Below are positions 7,806-14,874 of a stretch of DNA of 28,848 nucleotides, piece by piece; the first letter of the stretch is position 1; each line of letters opens with the position of its first letter. Below the pieces are notes generated by a model. The model ran no database searches. It saw nothing but the letters and a program-made list of their open reading frames with translations, and was not told where the DNA came from. Both the position numbers and the translations under genes were made by a program. This DNA comes from Clostridia bacterium (GTDB taxonomy: Bacteria; Bacillota; Clostridia; Christensenellales; UBA1242): the NCBI GenBank assembly GCA_017964105.1, contig JAGCSP010000078.1:1-28848 (forward strand). Reading direction: 5' to 3'.

Positions 7806-9443
7806 TTACATTTCTCTGCCACCACTATGAGATACTGCAGCATCTTTTGACACCATTCTGTCTTTGGTTTCTTTAACACTGCCTTCCGCTTTTGGTTTTG
7901 TTGGACTTTCACCATTTTTTAGTGCTTCATATTGTTCTAATGTTAAGTTTTTATTGGTATTTACAATTTTTAGCCATTCACCGCTTACTTCTAATCCATT
8001 AGATAGTTCTACACTCTTCACCATCTTTAGTAGTTCGCTATTTTCACTGATCCATTGCTTAATCTCACGTACTGTTTCTTCACGTGCTTCTAACACTTTC
8101 ATTTTCTTTGTAAATTTTCTATATTGATGTGAATATGGTTTGCCTGTTTCATCAATATATAGACGTTCAGCAATGTAATCTTCTACAATATTTGTGTTTA
8201 TATCATAAATTCTATTTGTTGTAAGACCTAATTCACGTGCATAATTCAATTCTTCTATTGCATCCACAAACATTTCTGCTGATTTTGTATTGAATTTACT
8301 TTTTGATAAATTCTCATAATGTTCTCTTGTGTGGCAATCATTACCGCCGCCATCAATTATAAGTGTGTTTTTATTTATTCTAGTATGGCGTTTTCTTTCT
8401 ATTTCAATAATCTTATTTCTGCTATTACATGTAATACCAATGAGAGTATTAATTTGGCCATAAGTCATTTTTGGTTTTGATTCCAAATACTTATCATTTG
8501 TGCCAGAAATATCTACTACTTCATTTATGCAAAATCCATCAACGCCCCTGTCAATAAATGATTGTATTGCAGGCAACAATGTGTTTTCAGGAAGTCTGCG
8601 CAAATTTCTTGCTGGGTGTGCCATAAGCACAAATGCACCTGCATCATGTGCTGCTGCAAGTAACACATCAAAAGGAATATCCAAGCGCTCCATATCTGGC
8701 ACTGCATTCATCATTCGCTTAAATTCTCTATTGCTACTTGCAAGCACGTTTTTTTCCTCAGGGAAAACTTGGAAGAATTCTTCTGTCAATTTCTCTGTAA
8801 GTGCTTGCACATTTATTCCTTGCAATTGTTTATTATGAATAAATTCATTTATTTTATCTGCAGGGAATTTATCTTTCAACCCTTTATAACGATACATATA
8901 TTCAATGTGTGCACGTGTGTAGTCAATATCGTTAATACGTTTTAATTGCAACAACCTTTTAAATAAATTATCTGTATCAAGCCTTGGTGCCACTATTAAA
9001 AAGTGATATTTTGCAGGCCTGCCCTTATCATTTTTCCATGCACTATCACGTGCAGTAAATTCACAAGCATTAATGTATTTAATTGTCTTGCCACTTGGAA
9101 CTTTCATCCCAGTAAGTCCAGCAAAAGCATCAGAACTTAATTCAAAATATGCTTTGTTTAATTGTTTTTTTGCATTATTTTCATAAATTTGGAGTTCAGT
9201 CTTAGGCAAATCAGCAAAAGCAACATCTTTTGTTGGATGCTTTTTTAAATATTCTTGGTACATAAGCACTTTCACAAGCTTTTTGGTAGCAATGTGATGG
9301 TGATCTGCAGGACCACAATATTCGTAATCGTTATTAAACCAATATTGCATAGCATATTCCCAAGATACTAATCCATCAGATAAATCTGTGTGCTCATGAA
9401 TAGTAACTTGCTTTACTGTTTCATTTGCTTTTACCTCAGCCAT
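7806..9443 (-). CDS. Large PHP-domain phosphoesterase
   Basis: A 545-residue protein with all five PHP metal motifs: HEH at 16-18, DHHH at 47-50, Glu in ACEFTARD followed by KYHFLIVAP, AHP in LMAHPARN, and the final GNDCH. PHP enzymes are trinuclear-metal phosphoesterases; relatives include histidinol phosphatase, DNA polymerase exonuclease domains and RNase AM (YciV/TrpH), which degrades short RNA 5'-phosphate ends. This one is about twice the size of those: an inserted helical region of about 120 residues lies between the third and fourth motifs, and the last 160 residues form a charged extension with no recognised domain. A strong AGGAGG ribosome site sets the start, 18 bases after the RNase R stop, so it is the last gene of that operon. 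The context suggests RNA end or short-oligonucleotide processing (inference). Confidence 0.78.
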   Translation of the reverse strand: MAEVKANETVKQVTIHEHTDLSDGLVSWEYAMQYWFNNDYEYCGPADHHHIATKKLVKVLMYQEYLKKHPTKDVAFADLPKTELQIYENNAKKQLNKAYFELSSDAFAGLTGMKVPSGKTIKYINACEFTARDSAWKNDKGRPAKYHFLIVAPRLDTDNLFKRLLQLKRINDIDYTRAHIEYMYRYKGLKDKFPADKINEFIHNKQLQGINVQALTEKLTEEFFQVFPEEKNVLASSNREFKRMMNAVPDMERLDIPFDVLLAAAHDAGAFVLMAHPARNLRRLPENTLLPAIQSFIDRGVDGFCINEVVDISGTNDKYLESKPKMTYGQINTLIGITCNSRNKIIEIERKRHTRINKNTLIIDGGGNDCHTREHYENLSKSKFNTKSAEMFVDAIEELNYARELGLTTNRIYDINTNIVEDYIAERLYIDETGKPYSHQYRKFTKKMKVLEAREETVREIKQWISENSELLKMVKSVELSNGLEVSGEWLKIVNTNKNLTLEQYEALKNGESPTKPKAEGSVKETKDRMVSKDAAVSHSGGREM

Positions 9444-9461
9444 ATCGCCTTACCTCCTATT

Positions 9462-11003
9462 TTAATTTATCATTATATCATCGTCATCCATTGTGTCATC
9501 TGATATAAATTCTTTTTCTTTGCCTTCTTTTGTGTAAATTCTAGTACCATACACAACGCCTGTGTTTGTGTTTGCACCAGTTACTTGAATTTCAACTTTT
9601 GCACCTACTTTGTATGCAATGTTACCATTTACCATAAGTTCATCGTTTGGTCCTTTTGGCATATCAATGCGAACAGAACCATATTCATGTTCTACCACAA
9701 TATATCCATCTTCCACGTGTGACACAAAGCCAACACCTTCAATTTTTTGGCCTTCTTTAAGTAATTTTTCAATGTAGAATGCTTCTAATGCTGCCTGTGC
9801 TTCACGCTCTGCCTCATCAGCTTTGCGTTCACACATATTCAAATGTTCTGCAATCTCATTTAATTCTTCTTCGCTATATGGTAGTTGTTCGCCTCTCATA
9901 TGTGCAGTAATTTGACGTTGGTTCACAAGATCTGCATAACGTCTAATTGGACTAGTAGAATGTGCATATTCATCAAAACCAAGTGCAAAGTGACCTGTAT
10001 TCTTTGCATCATATCTTGCGCGTGGCAAGTTTTTGATTATGCTTTCACTCACAACTTGTGCAAATAATTTGTCTTCCACAGTAGGCTCTGCATGACCACT
10101 CTTGTGTAGTGCATAGTTCACTGCATTATTTATTTCTTTTTGCAATTCACCAAAGTCAGTAGCATTCACATTTTCATTAAATGGAATACCAAGGCCTTCT
10201 AGCATTGCTTTAATTTTATCAAGTGCTTCTTCTTCGATGCTATCTTCCACACGATACAAAATTGGAATATTGTGTTTTTGAGCATAATTTGCAAGTAATT
10301 GGTTGTATGTAAGCATTGGAGTTTCTATCATACGGTGTGCAAGTGTATCGTTATCCGCACTTGTGCTTGCAATGTCTGTACGCTCACTATTCATTCTGTA
10401 TGTAATATCGCGTGTTAAAAACTTAGTGGAAGCCTCTCTTTGTGCACGAATTAAATACTCTAATTCTTGCAATGAATCAATACTGTTAAGTATTTCTGGG
10501 CTGTGTTTTATACGTTCAATCAATCTTGCGTCTGAGCCTAATTCGCCAGTAATTGCATCCACATGCTCGTATGCAGTTTTCTTTCTTGACCTAACAACTG
10601 CTGGGTTAAATTCATAACCTACCATGTTACCATGCTTATCATATTTTACTGTGGCAACCATTGCAAGTCTGTCTTCACCAGGATTTAATGAACAAATGCC
10701 ATTGCTTAATTCTGAGCGCAACATAGATGCCACCATATCACCAATGTAATATGAGTTACCATTTTCTTTAGCCCACCCGTCAATTGCACTGCCTTTCTTT
10801 ACATATTCTTCAACAAAAGCAATTGCAATTGTTTGTACAAATCCGCCATCAGGTGTTTTTTCTACATGCACAGCATCGTCCATATCTTTACATGTAAGTG
10901 GGTCAATTGTAATAATTGGCACATCGCGCAAATCTTTGAAGTTTTTATATCTTTTCTTCATGTTTGCAATAGAATGAACATCATTTTCGTCATTTTCACT
11001 CAC
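9462..11003 (-). CDS. rnr: Ribonuclease R, catalytic (RNB + S1-like) part, cut off by an in-frame stop
   Basis: The RNB exoribonuclease domain of an RNase II/R enzyme, which degrades RNA 3' to 5'. The catalytic acidic cluster is intact in TIDPLTCKDMDDAV, and the family segments LRSELSNGICSLNPGEDRLA and YAHSTSPIRRYADLVNQR are clear. A reduced S1-like domain follows (GVGFVSHVEDGYIVVEHEYGSV to EIQVTG). The first usable start is a GTG at 11003 with no ribosome site. The reading frame is open further upstream, through INEEAKDIPDH, to a TAA at 11037-11039, and beyond that stop the same frame is the N-terminal part of the enzyme. So this is the 3' portion of a normal full-length rnr. Whether it is made depends on readthrough or weak reinitiation. 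Confidence 0.85.
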   Translation of the reverse strand: MSENDENDVHSIANMKKRYKNFKDLRDVPIITIDPLTCKDMDDAVHVEKTPDGGFVQTIAIAFVEEYVKKGSAIDGWAKENGNSYYIGDMVASMLRSELSNGICSLNPGEDRLAMVATVKYDKHGNMVGYEFNPAVVRSRKKTAYEHVDAITGELGSDARLIERIKHSPEILNSIDSLQELEYLIRAQREASTKFLTRDITYRMNSERTDIASTSADNDTLAHRMIETPMLTYNQLLANYAQKHNIPILYRVEDSIEEEALDKIKAMLEGLGIPFNENVNATDFGELQKEINNAVNYALHKSGHAEPTVEDKLFAQVVSESIIKNLPRARYDAKNTGHFALGFDEYAHSTSPIRRYADLVNQRQITAHMRGEQLPYSEEELNEIAEHLNMCERKADEAEREAQAALEAFYIEKLLKEGQKIEGVGFVSHVEDGYIVVEHEYGSVRIDMPKGPNDELMVNGNIAYKVGAKVEIQVTGANTNTGVVYGTRIYTKEGKEKEFISDDTMDDDDIMIN

Positions 11004-11036
11004 ATGGTCAGGAATATCTTTTGCTTCTTCATTTAT

Positions 11037-11669
11037 TTATGCAAGTATTTCATCTGGTGCAGTCATGTATATTTCATGGTCATACATTATTTCCACCAAA
11101 CGCTTTACAATTGGTGAAGGATATGCTTCGTCATCAAATACCCTATCAATTTTACCAACTTTCAAAGCATTTGGTTTTGAATCACTCACTATCTTTACAC
11201 CAACACGTTTACCAATAAAGTTGCGTGTGTTGTCGTCAAATGTAAGTATTAAATCATCAAAATCTTCATAACGAGAATCATCTACTTGCAAATGATACAA
11301 TCCATCAGCACTTTTTACAACTGTACCCACAATTTGCTTTTTGAATGCATAATCAAATGACTTTTCGCTATATACTTTGCGTGGTTTATCTTCATAACCC
11401 TGTGGCACATATTGTTCTCTTACAGATGATTTTTGTGACACGCCAGAAGCATATTTAAACGTTTTTTCATTTGAGATAACAAGTGAAATTGCTTGCTCAA
11501 TCTTATTGGTAGACAAACTATTGTCTAGCCAATGCGCAATTTTTATCGCAGCAATACGAGGATTGTCTGTAATAATACCATCCGGATAAAGGGCTTTAAG
11601 TCCTTTACGTGTGTCACGCATTGCCTTTTTCATCGCTTCTTTTGCTGCTCTTTTATTCTCACGTGCCAT
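11037..11669 (-). CDS. rnr: Ribonuclease R, N-terminal RNA-binding part, ended by a premature TAA
   Basis: A 210-residue protein. It starts with a basic Lys/Arg-rich stretch, then a likely helix-turn-helix region and a cold-shock-like domain (about 110-190; KKQIVGTVVKSADGLYHLQVDD and GKRVGVKIVSD), as in the N terminus of RNase R. It ends ...APDEILA-TAA. The next codons in the same frame continue the usual linker to the catalytic domain and then the RNB part at 11003. Together the two parts give about 735 codons, the normal length of RNase R. A good AGGAG ribosome site and a consensus promoter stand in front. The stop falls at the border between RNA-binding and catalytic domains, so a two-piece enzyme is possible but unproven. 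Confidence 0.82.
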   Translation of the reverse strand: MARENKRAAKEAMKKAMRDTRKGLKALYPDGIITDNPRIAAIKIAHWLDNSLSTNKIEQAISLVISNEKTFKYASGVSQKSSVREQYVPQGYEDKPRKVYSEKSFDYAFKKQIVGTVVKSADGLYHLQVDDSRYEDFDDLILTFDDNTRNFIGKRVGVKIVSDSKPNALKVGKIDRVFDDEAYPSPIVKRLVEIMYDHEIYMTAPDEILA

Positions 11670-11727
11670 AATAATTCTCCTTCCTATTAAATAACATTTA
11701 ATAGTAGTTTGATATTTTTACACTATT

Positions 11728-11756
11728 ATTGTATCACACAAAAATGCAATTTTCAA
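11728..11756 (-). promoter_or_regulatory. Promoter of the rnr-PHP operon
   Basis: Minus strand: TTGAAA (11756-11751), 17-base spacer, TACAAT (11733-11728). The expected start near 11721 gives a leader of about 50 bases with AGGAG before the ATG at 11669. Confidence 0.7.
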
Positions 11757-11899
11757 TACCAACTTATTGATTTATATATTTTATATATAATCGCAAATTT
11801 TATTATGACGACATAAAAATACCATTATATGTGCGTCTTTCGTTATTTTGCTGCGCACACCAAAACATTTGTAAACTTTGTGTGTATGCTAAAAAATAC
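11757..11899. other. AT-rich intergenic region between divergent promoters
   Basis: This lies between the rnr promoter and the tRNA-Arg promoter. It is strongly AT-rich, with alternating TA runs near 11770-11795. No gene, terminator or known RNA was recognised. Confidence 0.4.
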
Positions 11900-11928
11900 T
11901 TGAATAGTTACATTATTTGTGCTACAAT
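11900..11928 (+). promoter_or_regulatory. Promoter of tRNA-Arg
   Basis: TTGAAT (11900-11905), 17-base spacer, TACAAT (11923-11928), with TG just upstream of the -10. The expected start near 11935 is 13 bases before the mature tRNA. Confidence 0.7.
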
Positions 11929-11947
11929 AAGTCTTGCAATTAGATAT

Positions 11948-12024
11948 GCACCCATAGCTCAATTGGATAGAGCGTTGGTCTACGGAACCAAAGGTTAGGG
12001 GTTCGACTCCCTTTGGGTGCACCA
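11948..12024 (+). tRNA. tRNA-Arg (anticodon ACG)
   Basis: A complete 77-base tRNA with encoded CCA. Acceptor GCACCCA pairs with TGGGTGC; the D arm has AGCTCAATTGGATAGAGC; the anticodon stem TTGGT/ACCAA encloses loop CTACGGA with anticodon ACG; the T arm carries GGTTCGACTCC. ACG reads CGN Arg codons when the first A is changed to inosine by TadA. Confidence 0.97.
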
Positions 12025-12046
12025 AAATTGTCCAAATTTTCGGGCT

Positions 12047-12078
12047 ATTCAGCAACTTTTAGGGTTGCTGAATTTTTT
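12047..12078 (+). terminator. Terminator of tRNA-Arg
   Basis: A ten-pair stem (12047-12056 with 12064-12073), seven-base loop TTTTAGG, then a T run. Confidence 0.9.
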
Positions 12079-12090
12079 ATTTATAAGATT

Positions 12091-12142
12091 AAAAAGCGAA
12101 CCCCTAAATCATTATTTTGATTTTTATATGGGTTCGTTTTTT
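12091..12142. terminator. Long-stem hairpin, probable terminator of the pyrophosphatase-like gene
   Basis: CGAACCC (12097-12103) pairs with GGGTTCG (12130-12136), with an inner stem AAATCA/TGATTT (12106-12111, 12118-12123). A runs on the left and T runs on the right let it end transcripts on either strand; the minus-strand gene at 12172 needs it. Its left arm copies, in inverted form, part of the tRNA-Arg T arm (see findings). Confidence 0.6.
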
Positions 12143-12171
12143 ACTATTTTGATTATATTTTATTGAAAGTG

Positions 12172-12504
12172 TTATCTAATTATGACAGATTCAAACCACT
12201 GTTCTTGAAATTCGGTGAGTGCTCTTATTTGCTCATCTGTGTAGTTTTTGCCTTCTTCCACAACAATCAATTTATCGTCATCATCATTTGTTCTGTGAAT
12301 AATGGCAATAACTTGCCCTGTAAACTTTTCAAGTGGTTTGTGCTCACCCAAAACATAGGCATCAAGTTCTTCGCCATCACCCGAAACTGTGTTTGGAATA
12401 TATCCATAATTAACTTCATAAATAAATCCATGTTTTGGGTGCTTTGTGCCAAGCGGTCTATCCATAACCACATCAACAATCTTTCCAATGTAATCCCTAT
12501 TCAT
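12172..12504 (-). CDS. Short inorganic-pyrophosphatase-like protein
   Basis: A 110-residue protein resembling a shortened class I inorganic pyrophosphatase, a form I know from Firmicutes genomes where it is usually annotated that way. Recognisable parts are DRPLGTKHPKHGFIYEVNYGYIP, matching the strand pair before the active site, and SGDGEELDAYVLG, matching the family's metal-binding DGDPLDVLVL motif with one of the usual Asp residues replaced by Glu. Full pyrophosphatases have about 165-180 residues, and the later DxxxxxxK part is reduced, so the substrate may not be pyrophosphate. AGGAG with seven-base spacing supports the start. A possible promoter is TGG-TAGAAT at 12526-12534 on the minus strand. 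Confidence 0.72.
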   Translation of the reverse strand: MNRDYIGKIVDVVMDRPLGTKHPKHGFIYEVNYGYIPNTVSGDGEELDAYVLGEHKPLEKFTGQVIAIIHRTNDDDDKLIVVEEGKNYTDEQIRALTEFQEQWFESVIIR

Positions 12505-12703
12505 AAAAAACTCCTTTACAAGTCAATTCTACCAAATTTCAAAGAATTATGGAAATATAATAACATAAAATCTAATAAAATAATATAACTTGATAAGTTT
12601 TCAGTTTTTACGATACAAATTTTGAGTTTTTATGTTGTAATAAAAACATAAACAAATTGATAAAATTATAAAGAATAACACATAAATTAATTATTACAAA
12701 ATC

Positions 12704-12727
12704 AAAAAACAACTGCTATGCAGTTGT
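12704..12727 (-). terminator. Terminator of the SDR/alpha-oxoamine synthase operon
   Basis: An eight-pair stem (12720-12727 with 12709-12716) and a three-base loop. A T run follows on the minus strand (12709-12704), and As precede on the other side. It lies just after the synthase stop codon. Confidence 0.8.
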
Positions 12728-12733
12728 CTTTTT

Positions 12734-13924
12734 TTATTTAACATCAAGCAAATCTAATACTTCTTTTATTGCTTTCATTGCTTTATCCATTTGCTCACGA
12801 GTGTGTGTAGCTGTGTAAGATGTTCTAAGCAATGCATATCCAGGAGGTGTTGCGGGACTAACAACTGGGTTTACATACACACCACGTTCAAGTAACATCT
12901 TGCATGCAACAAATGCCTTTTCGTCATCATACACATAAATAGGAATAATTGGAGTTGTGCTGTCTATTAGTTTCACACCCAATTTTTTTAATCCATTTCG
13001 CATATACTCACTAATATCACTAAGTGCTTGTACTCTTTCAGGGTGTTCTCTCAATAATCTCAAACTTTCTCTAGCGCATGCCACACTTGCAGGTGTGATG
13101 CTTGCACTAAATATATATGGTCTAGAAGTATGTTTTACATAATCTACAATACGCTTGTCAGCAGCCATGTAGCCACCAAGAGAAGCAAGCGACTTTGAAA
13201 ATGTTCCCATGATAATATCTACTTCTTTTTCTAATCCAAAATGTTCTGCTGTGCCTCTGCCATGCTTTCCTAGTACACCAAGGCCATGGGCATCATCCAC
13301 CATCACTCTTGCACCATACTTGCGTGCAAGTTTAACAATCTCAGGTAGTTTGCAAATCTCTCCACTCATACTAAACACACCATCTGTGACAATAAGTATG
13401 CCGTTTGTGTCAGGAACTTCCTTTAATTTGCTTTCCAAGTCTTCCATGTCGCTGTGGTTATATCTAATCATTTTAGCATAACTTAGTTTGATTGCATCAT
13501 AAATGCTAGCATGATTTTCTTTATCACAAAGCACCACGTCATTGCGCCCTGCTATTGCACTAATAATACCAAGGTTACTTTGAAATCCTGTGGAAAATGT
13601 CATGCATGCTTCTTTGTGTAAAAATTCTGCCAACTCTTTTTCCAATTTCACATGAATATCTAATGTGCCATTTAAAAATCTGGAGCCACTGCATCCTGTA
13701 CCATATTTTTTGAGTGCATCTACACCCGCTTCAATAACACTTGGCTCACTAGTAAATCCAAGGTAGTTATTTGATCCTATCATTATTGTGTCCACACCTT
13801 CCATAACTACTTGGGTATCTTGCCCGGAAGTTAGCTCATGAAAATATGGATATATACCTTTGTCACGAACGACATCATAAATTTGTTGTCTATATGCTTT
13901 TTCAAATAAATCTAATCTACTCAT
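12734..13924 (-). CDS. Alpha-oxoamine synthase, serine palmitoyltransferase-like
   Basis: A 396-residue PLP enzyme of the alpha-oxoamine synthase family, which joins an amino acid to an acyl-CoA and releases CO2. Three members are hard to tell apart: Kbl (glycine + acetyl-CoA), BioF (alanine + pimeloyl-CoA) and SPT (serine + palmitoyl-CoA). The sequence looks most like Bacteroides-type SPT: YPYFHELTSGQDTQVVM, GSNNYLGF, GTGCSGSRFLNGTLDIH, DDAHGLGVLG and GTFSKSLASLGGY with the PLP Lys at about 244. Kbl instead has a GTLGKA-type lysine motif, and no tdh or bio gene is adjacent. The start at 13924 has AGGAG overlapping the stop codon of the upstream SDR; a longer start at 14002 would lie inside that gene. 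Product, if SPT, is 3-ketosphinganine. Confidence 0.8.
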   Translation of the reverse strand: MSRLDLFEKAYRQQIYDVVRDKGIYPYFHELTSGQDTQVVMEGVDTIMIGSNNYLGFTSEPSVIEAGVDALKKYGTGCSGSRFLNGTLDIHVKLEKELAEFLHKEACMTFSTGFQSNLGIISAIAGRNDVVLCDKENHASIYDAIKLSYAKMIRYNHSDMEDLESKLKEVPDTNGILIVTDGVFSMSGEICKLPEIVKLARKYGARVMVDDAHGLGVLGKHGRGTAEHFGLEKEVDIIMGTFSKSLASLGGYMAADKRIVDYVKHTSRPYIFSASITPASVACARESLRLLREHPERVQALSDISEYMRNGLKKLGVKLIDSTTPIIPIYVYDDEKAFVACKMLLERGVYVNPVVSPATPPGYALLRTSYTATHTREQMDKAMKAIKEVLDLLDVK

Positions 13925-13932
13925 AATTACTC

Positions 13933-14736
13933 CTAATATAATTTGTATACCAAATAATTCGACCATCTTACTGGTACAATTTTTAATAATGCAGATATGC
14001 ATTTATAACCAAACCCAACTGACGAAATTAGTGGTGGATTTTTTCGTTTTGCAATTTTATATACATGCTTTGCCACGGCTATTGGTTGCATACCTTTGCG
14101 TTCTGCCTTTTCCATTTTGTGTGTTTTATTCTTTATAAAGTCACCATACGCATCACTTGTTTGCATGCATTTCTCTCTTGCATCAGTAAATCCGGTCTGG
14201 ATATCTCCTGGACGCACACATGCAACTTTTATCCCTTGAGTGCGCACTTCTTTTGCTAGTGCAAGTGCAAAACTTTCCAATGCTGCCTTTGTGGCACTAT
14301 AACATGCTTGAAGCGGAATCGCAGCAGGTGCTGCCACCGAAGTTGTAAATATTATTTTACCTTTACTTTCTCTTAGGTATGGCAAATAAATCTTACACAT
14401 ATCTATTGTTGCTACCACATTTGTATCAAATTGTTTTTGTACTTGTTGCTTCTCGGTAAATTCAATTGCTCCGCTAATGCCAAATCCGGCATTATTGAAT
14501 AAAATATCAATTCTACCTTCTTTTTTATATATTTCATCTGCAAATTGTTTCATTAATTCACTATCGCAAATGTCACCTTGATAATAATTATACTTTGCGT
14601 CTACTTTTTCCTTTGCACTACGTGCAATTCCATACACAATGTATCCCTTGTTGTAAAAATAATTTGCTGTTGCTAGTCCAATTCCACTGCTTGCGCCTGT
14701 AATTACTATTACCTTTGGCCTTGATGCCTTTTTCAT
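13933..14736 (-). CDS. Short-chain dehydrogenase/reductase, candidate 3-ketosphinganine reductase
   Basis: A 267-residue classical SDR. It has the NAD(P)-binding TGASSGIG (13-20), NNAG at 81-84, and the catalytic tetrad Asn106, Ser133, Tyr146, Lys150 (YSATK). The tail holds a hydrophobic segment (VGFGYKCISALLKIVPVRW) that could touch the membrane. It is the first gene of a two-gene operon: its TAG stop overlaps the ribosome site of the SPT-like synthase, whose ATG is eight bases on. In sphingolipid makers the SPT product is reduced by an SDR, so the pairing suggests that role; many SDRs look alike, and the substrate cannot be read. The start has AGGTGA just upstream. A palindromic operator covers its transcription start. 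Confidence 0.82.
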   Translation of the reverse strand: MKKASRPKVIVITGASSGIGLATANYFYNKGYIVYGIARSAKEKVDAKYNYYQGDICDSELMKQFADEIYKKEGRIDILFNNAGFGISGAIEFTEKQQVQKQFDTNVVATIDMCKIYLPYLRESKGKIIFTTSVAAPAAIPLQACYSATKAALESFALALAKEVRTQGIKVACVRPGDIQTGFTDAREKCMQTSDAYGDFIKNKTHKMEKAERKGMQPIAVAKHVYKIAKRKNPPLISSVGFGYKCISALLKIVPVRWSNYLVYKLY

Positions 14737-14758
14737 AAATCACCTATAAAATAAAAAA

Positions 14759-14777
14759 TGTTACATTATCTGTAACA
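14759..14777 (-). promoter_or_regulatory. Palindromic operator TGTTACA-N5-TGTAACA
   Basis: A perfect inverted repeat with seven-base arms and a five-base centre. It starts five bases downstream of the -10 (14788-14783) and covers the predicted transcription start near 14776, the classic place for a repressor. No regulator gene is adjacent. Confidence 0.65.
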
Positions 14778-14782
14778 CACTT

Positions 14783-14817
14783 ATTATACTTTATTGCTTT
14801 GGTATAAGTAAAGCAAT
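14783..14817 (-). promoter_or_regulatory. Promoter of the SDR/SPT-like operon with a second inverted repeat
   Basis: Minus strand -10 TATAAT (14788-14783); the best -35 is TTTACT, 18 bases upstream. A second perfect inverted repeat, ATTGCTTT-N9-AAAGCAAT (14793-14817), covers the spacer and -35 region and could be another regulator site. Confidence 0.55.
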
Positions 14818-14844
14818 TTCATTATATATGTCCCCAATTGCAAC

Positions 14845-14870
14845 AAAAAAGTTGCATTTGCATACAACTT
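14845..14870 (-). terminator. Terminator of the YcxB-like gene
   Basis: A six-pair stem AAGTTG/CAACTT (14865-14870 with 14849-14854) and six Ts on the minus strand (14850-14845). Confidence 0.8.
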
Positions 14871-14874
14871 AATT

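Noticed and set aside
10833..11218. Plus-strand frames antisense to the RNase R gene
   Set aside because: They are low-complexity His/Phe/Leu-rich translations typical of the opposite strand of a coding region, and cross the split site without any motif.
11843..12055. A 70-codon minus-strand frame with a GVEPLTFGSVDQRS-type peptide
   Set aside because: It is the well-known spurious translation antisense to a tRNA-Arg gene; the tRNA at 11948-12024 explains it.
12590..12700. Hairpin TTTTTAT-N6-ATAAAAA near 12632-12655
   Set aside because: It is made only of A-T pairs in very AT-rich DNA, so it is expected by chance; no transcript is known to end there.
12734..13924. Glycine C-acetyltransferase (Kbl) as the first-choice identity
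   Set aside because: Motifs around the PLP lysine and the GTGCSGSRFLNGT block fit SPT better, and there is no threonine dehydrogenase beside it. Kept as the main alternative.
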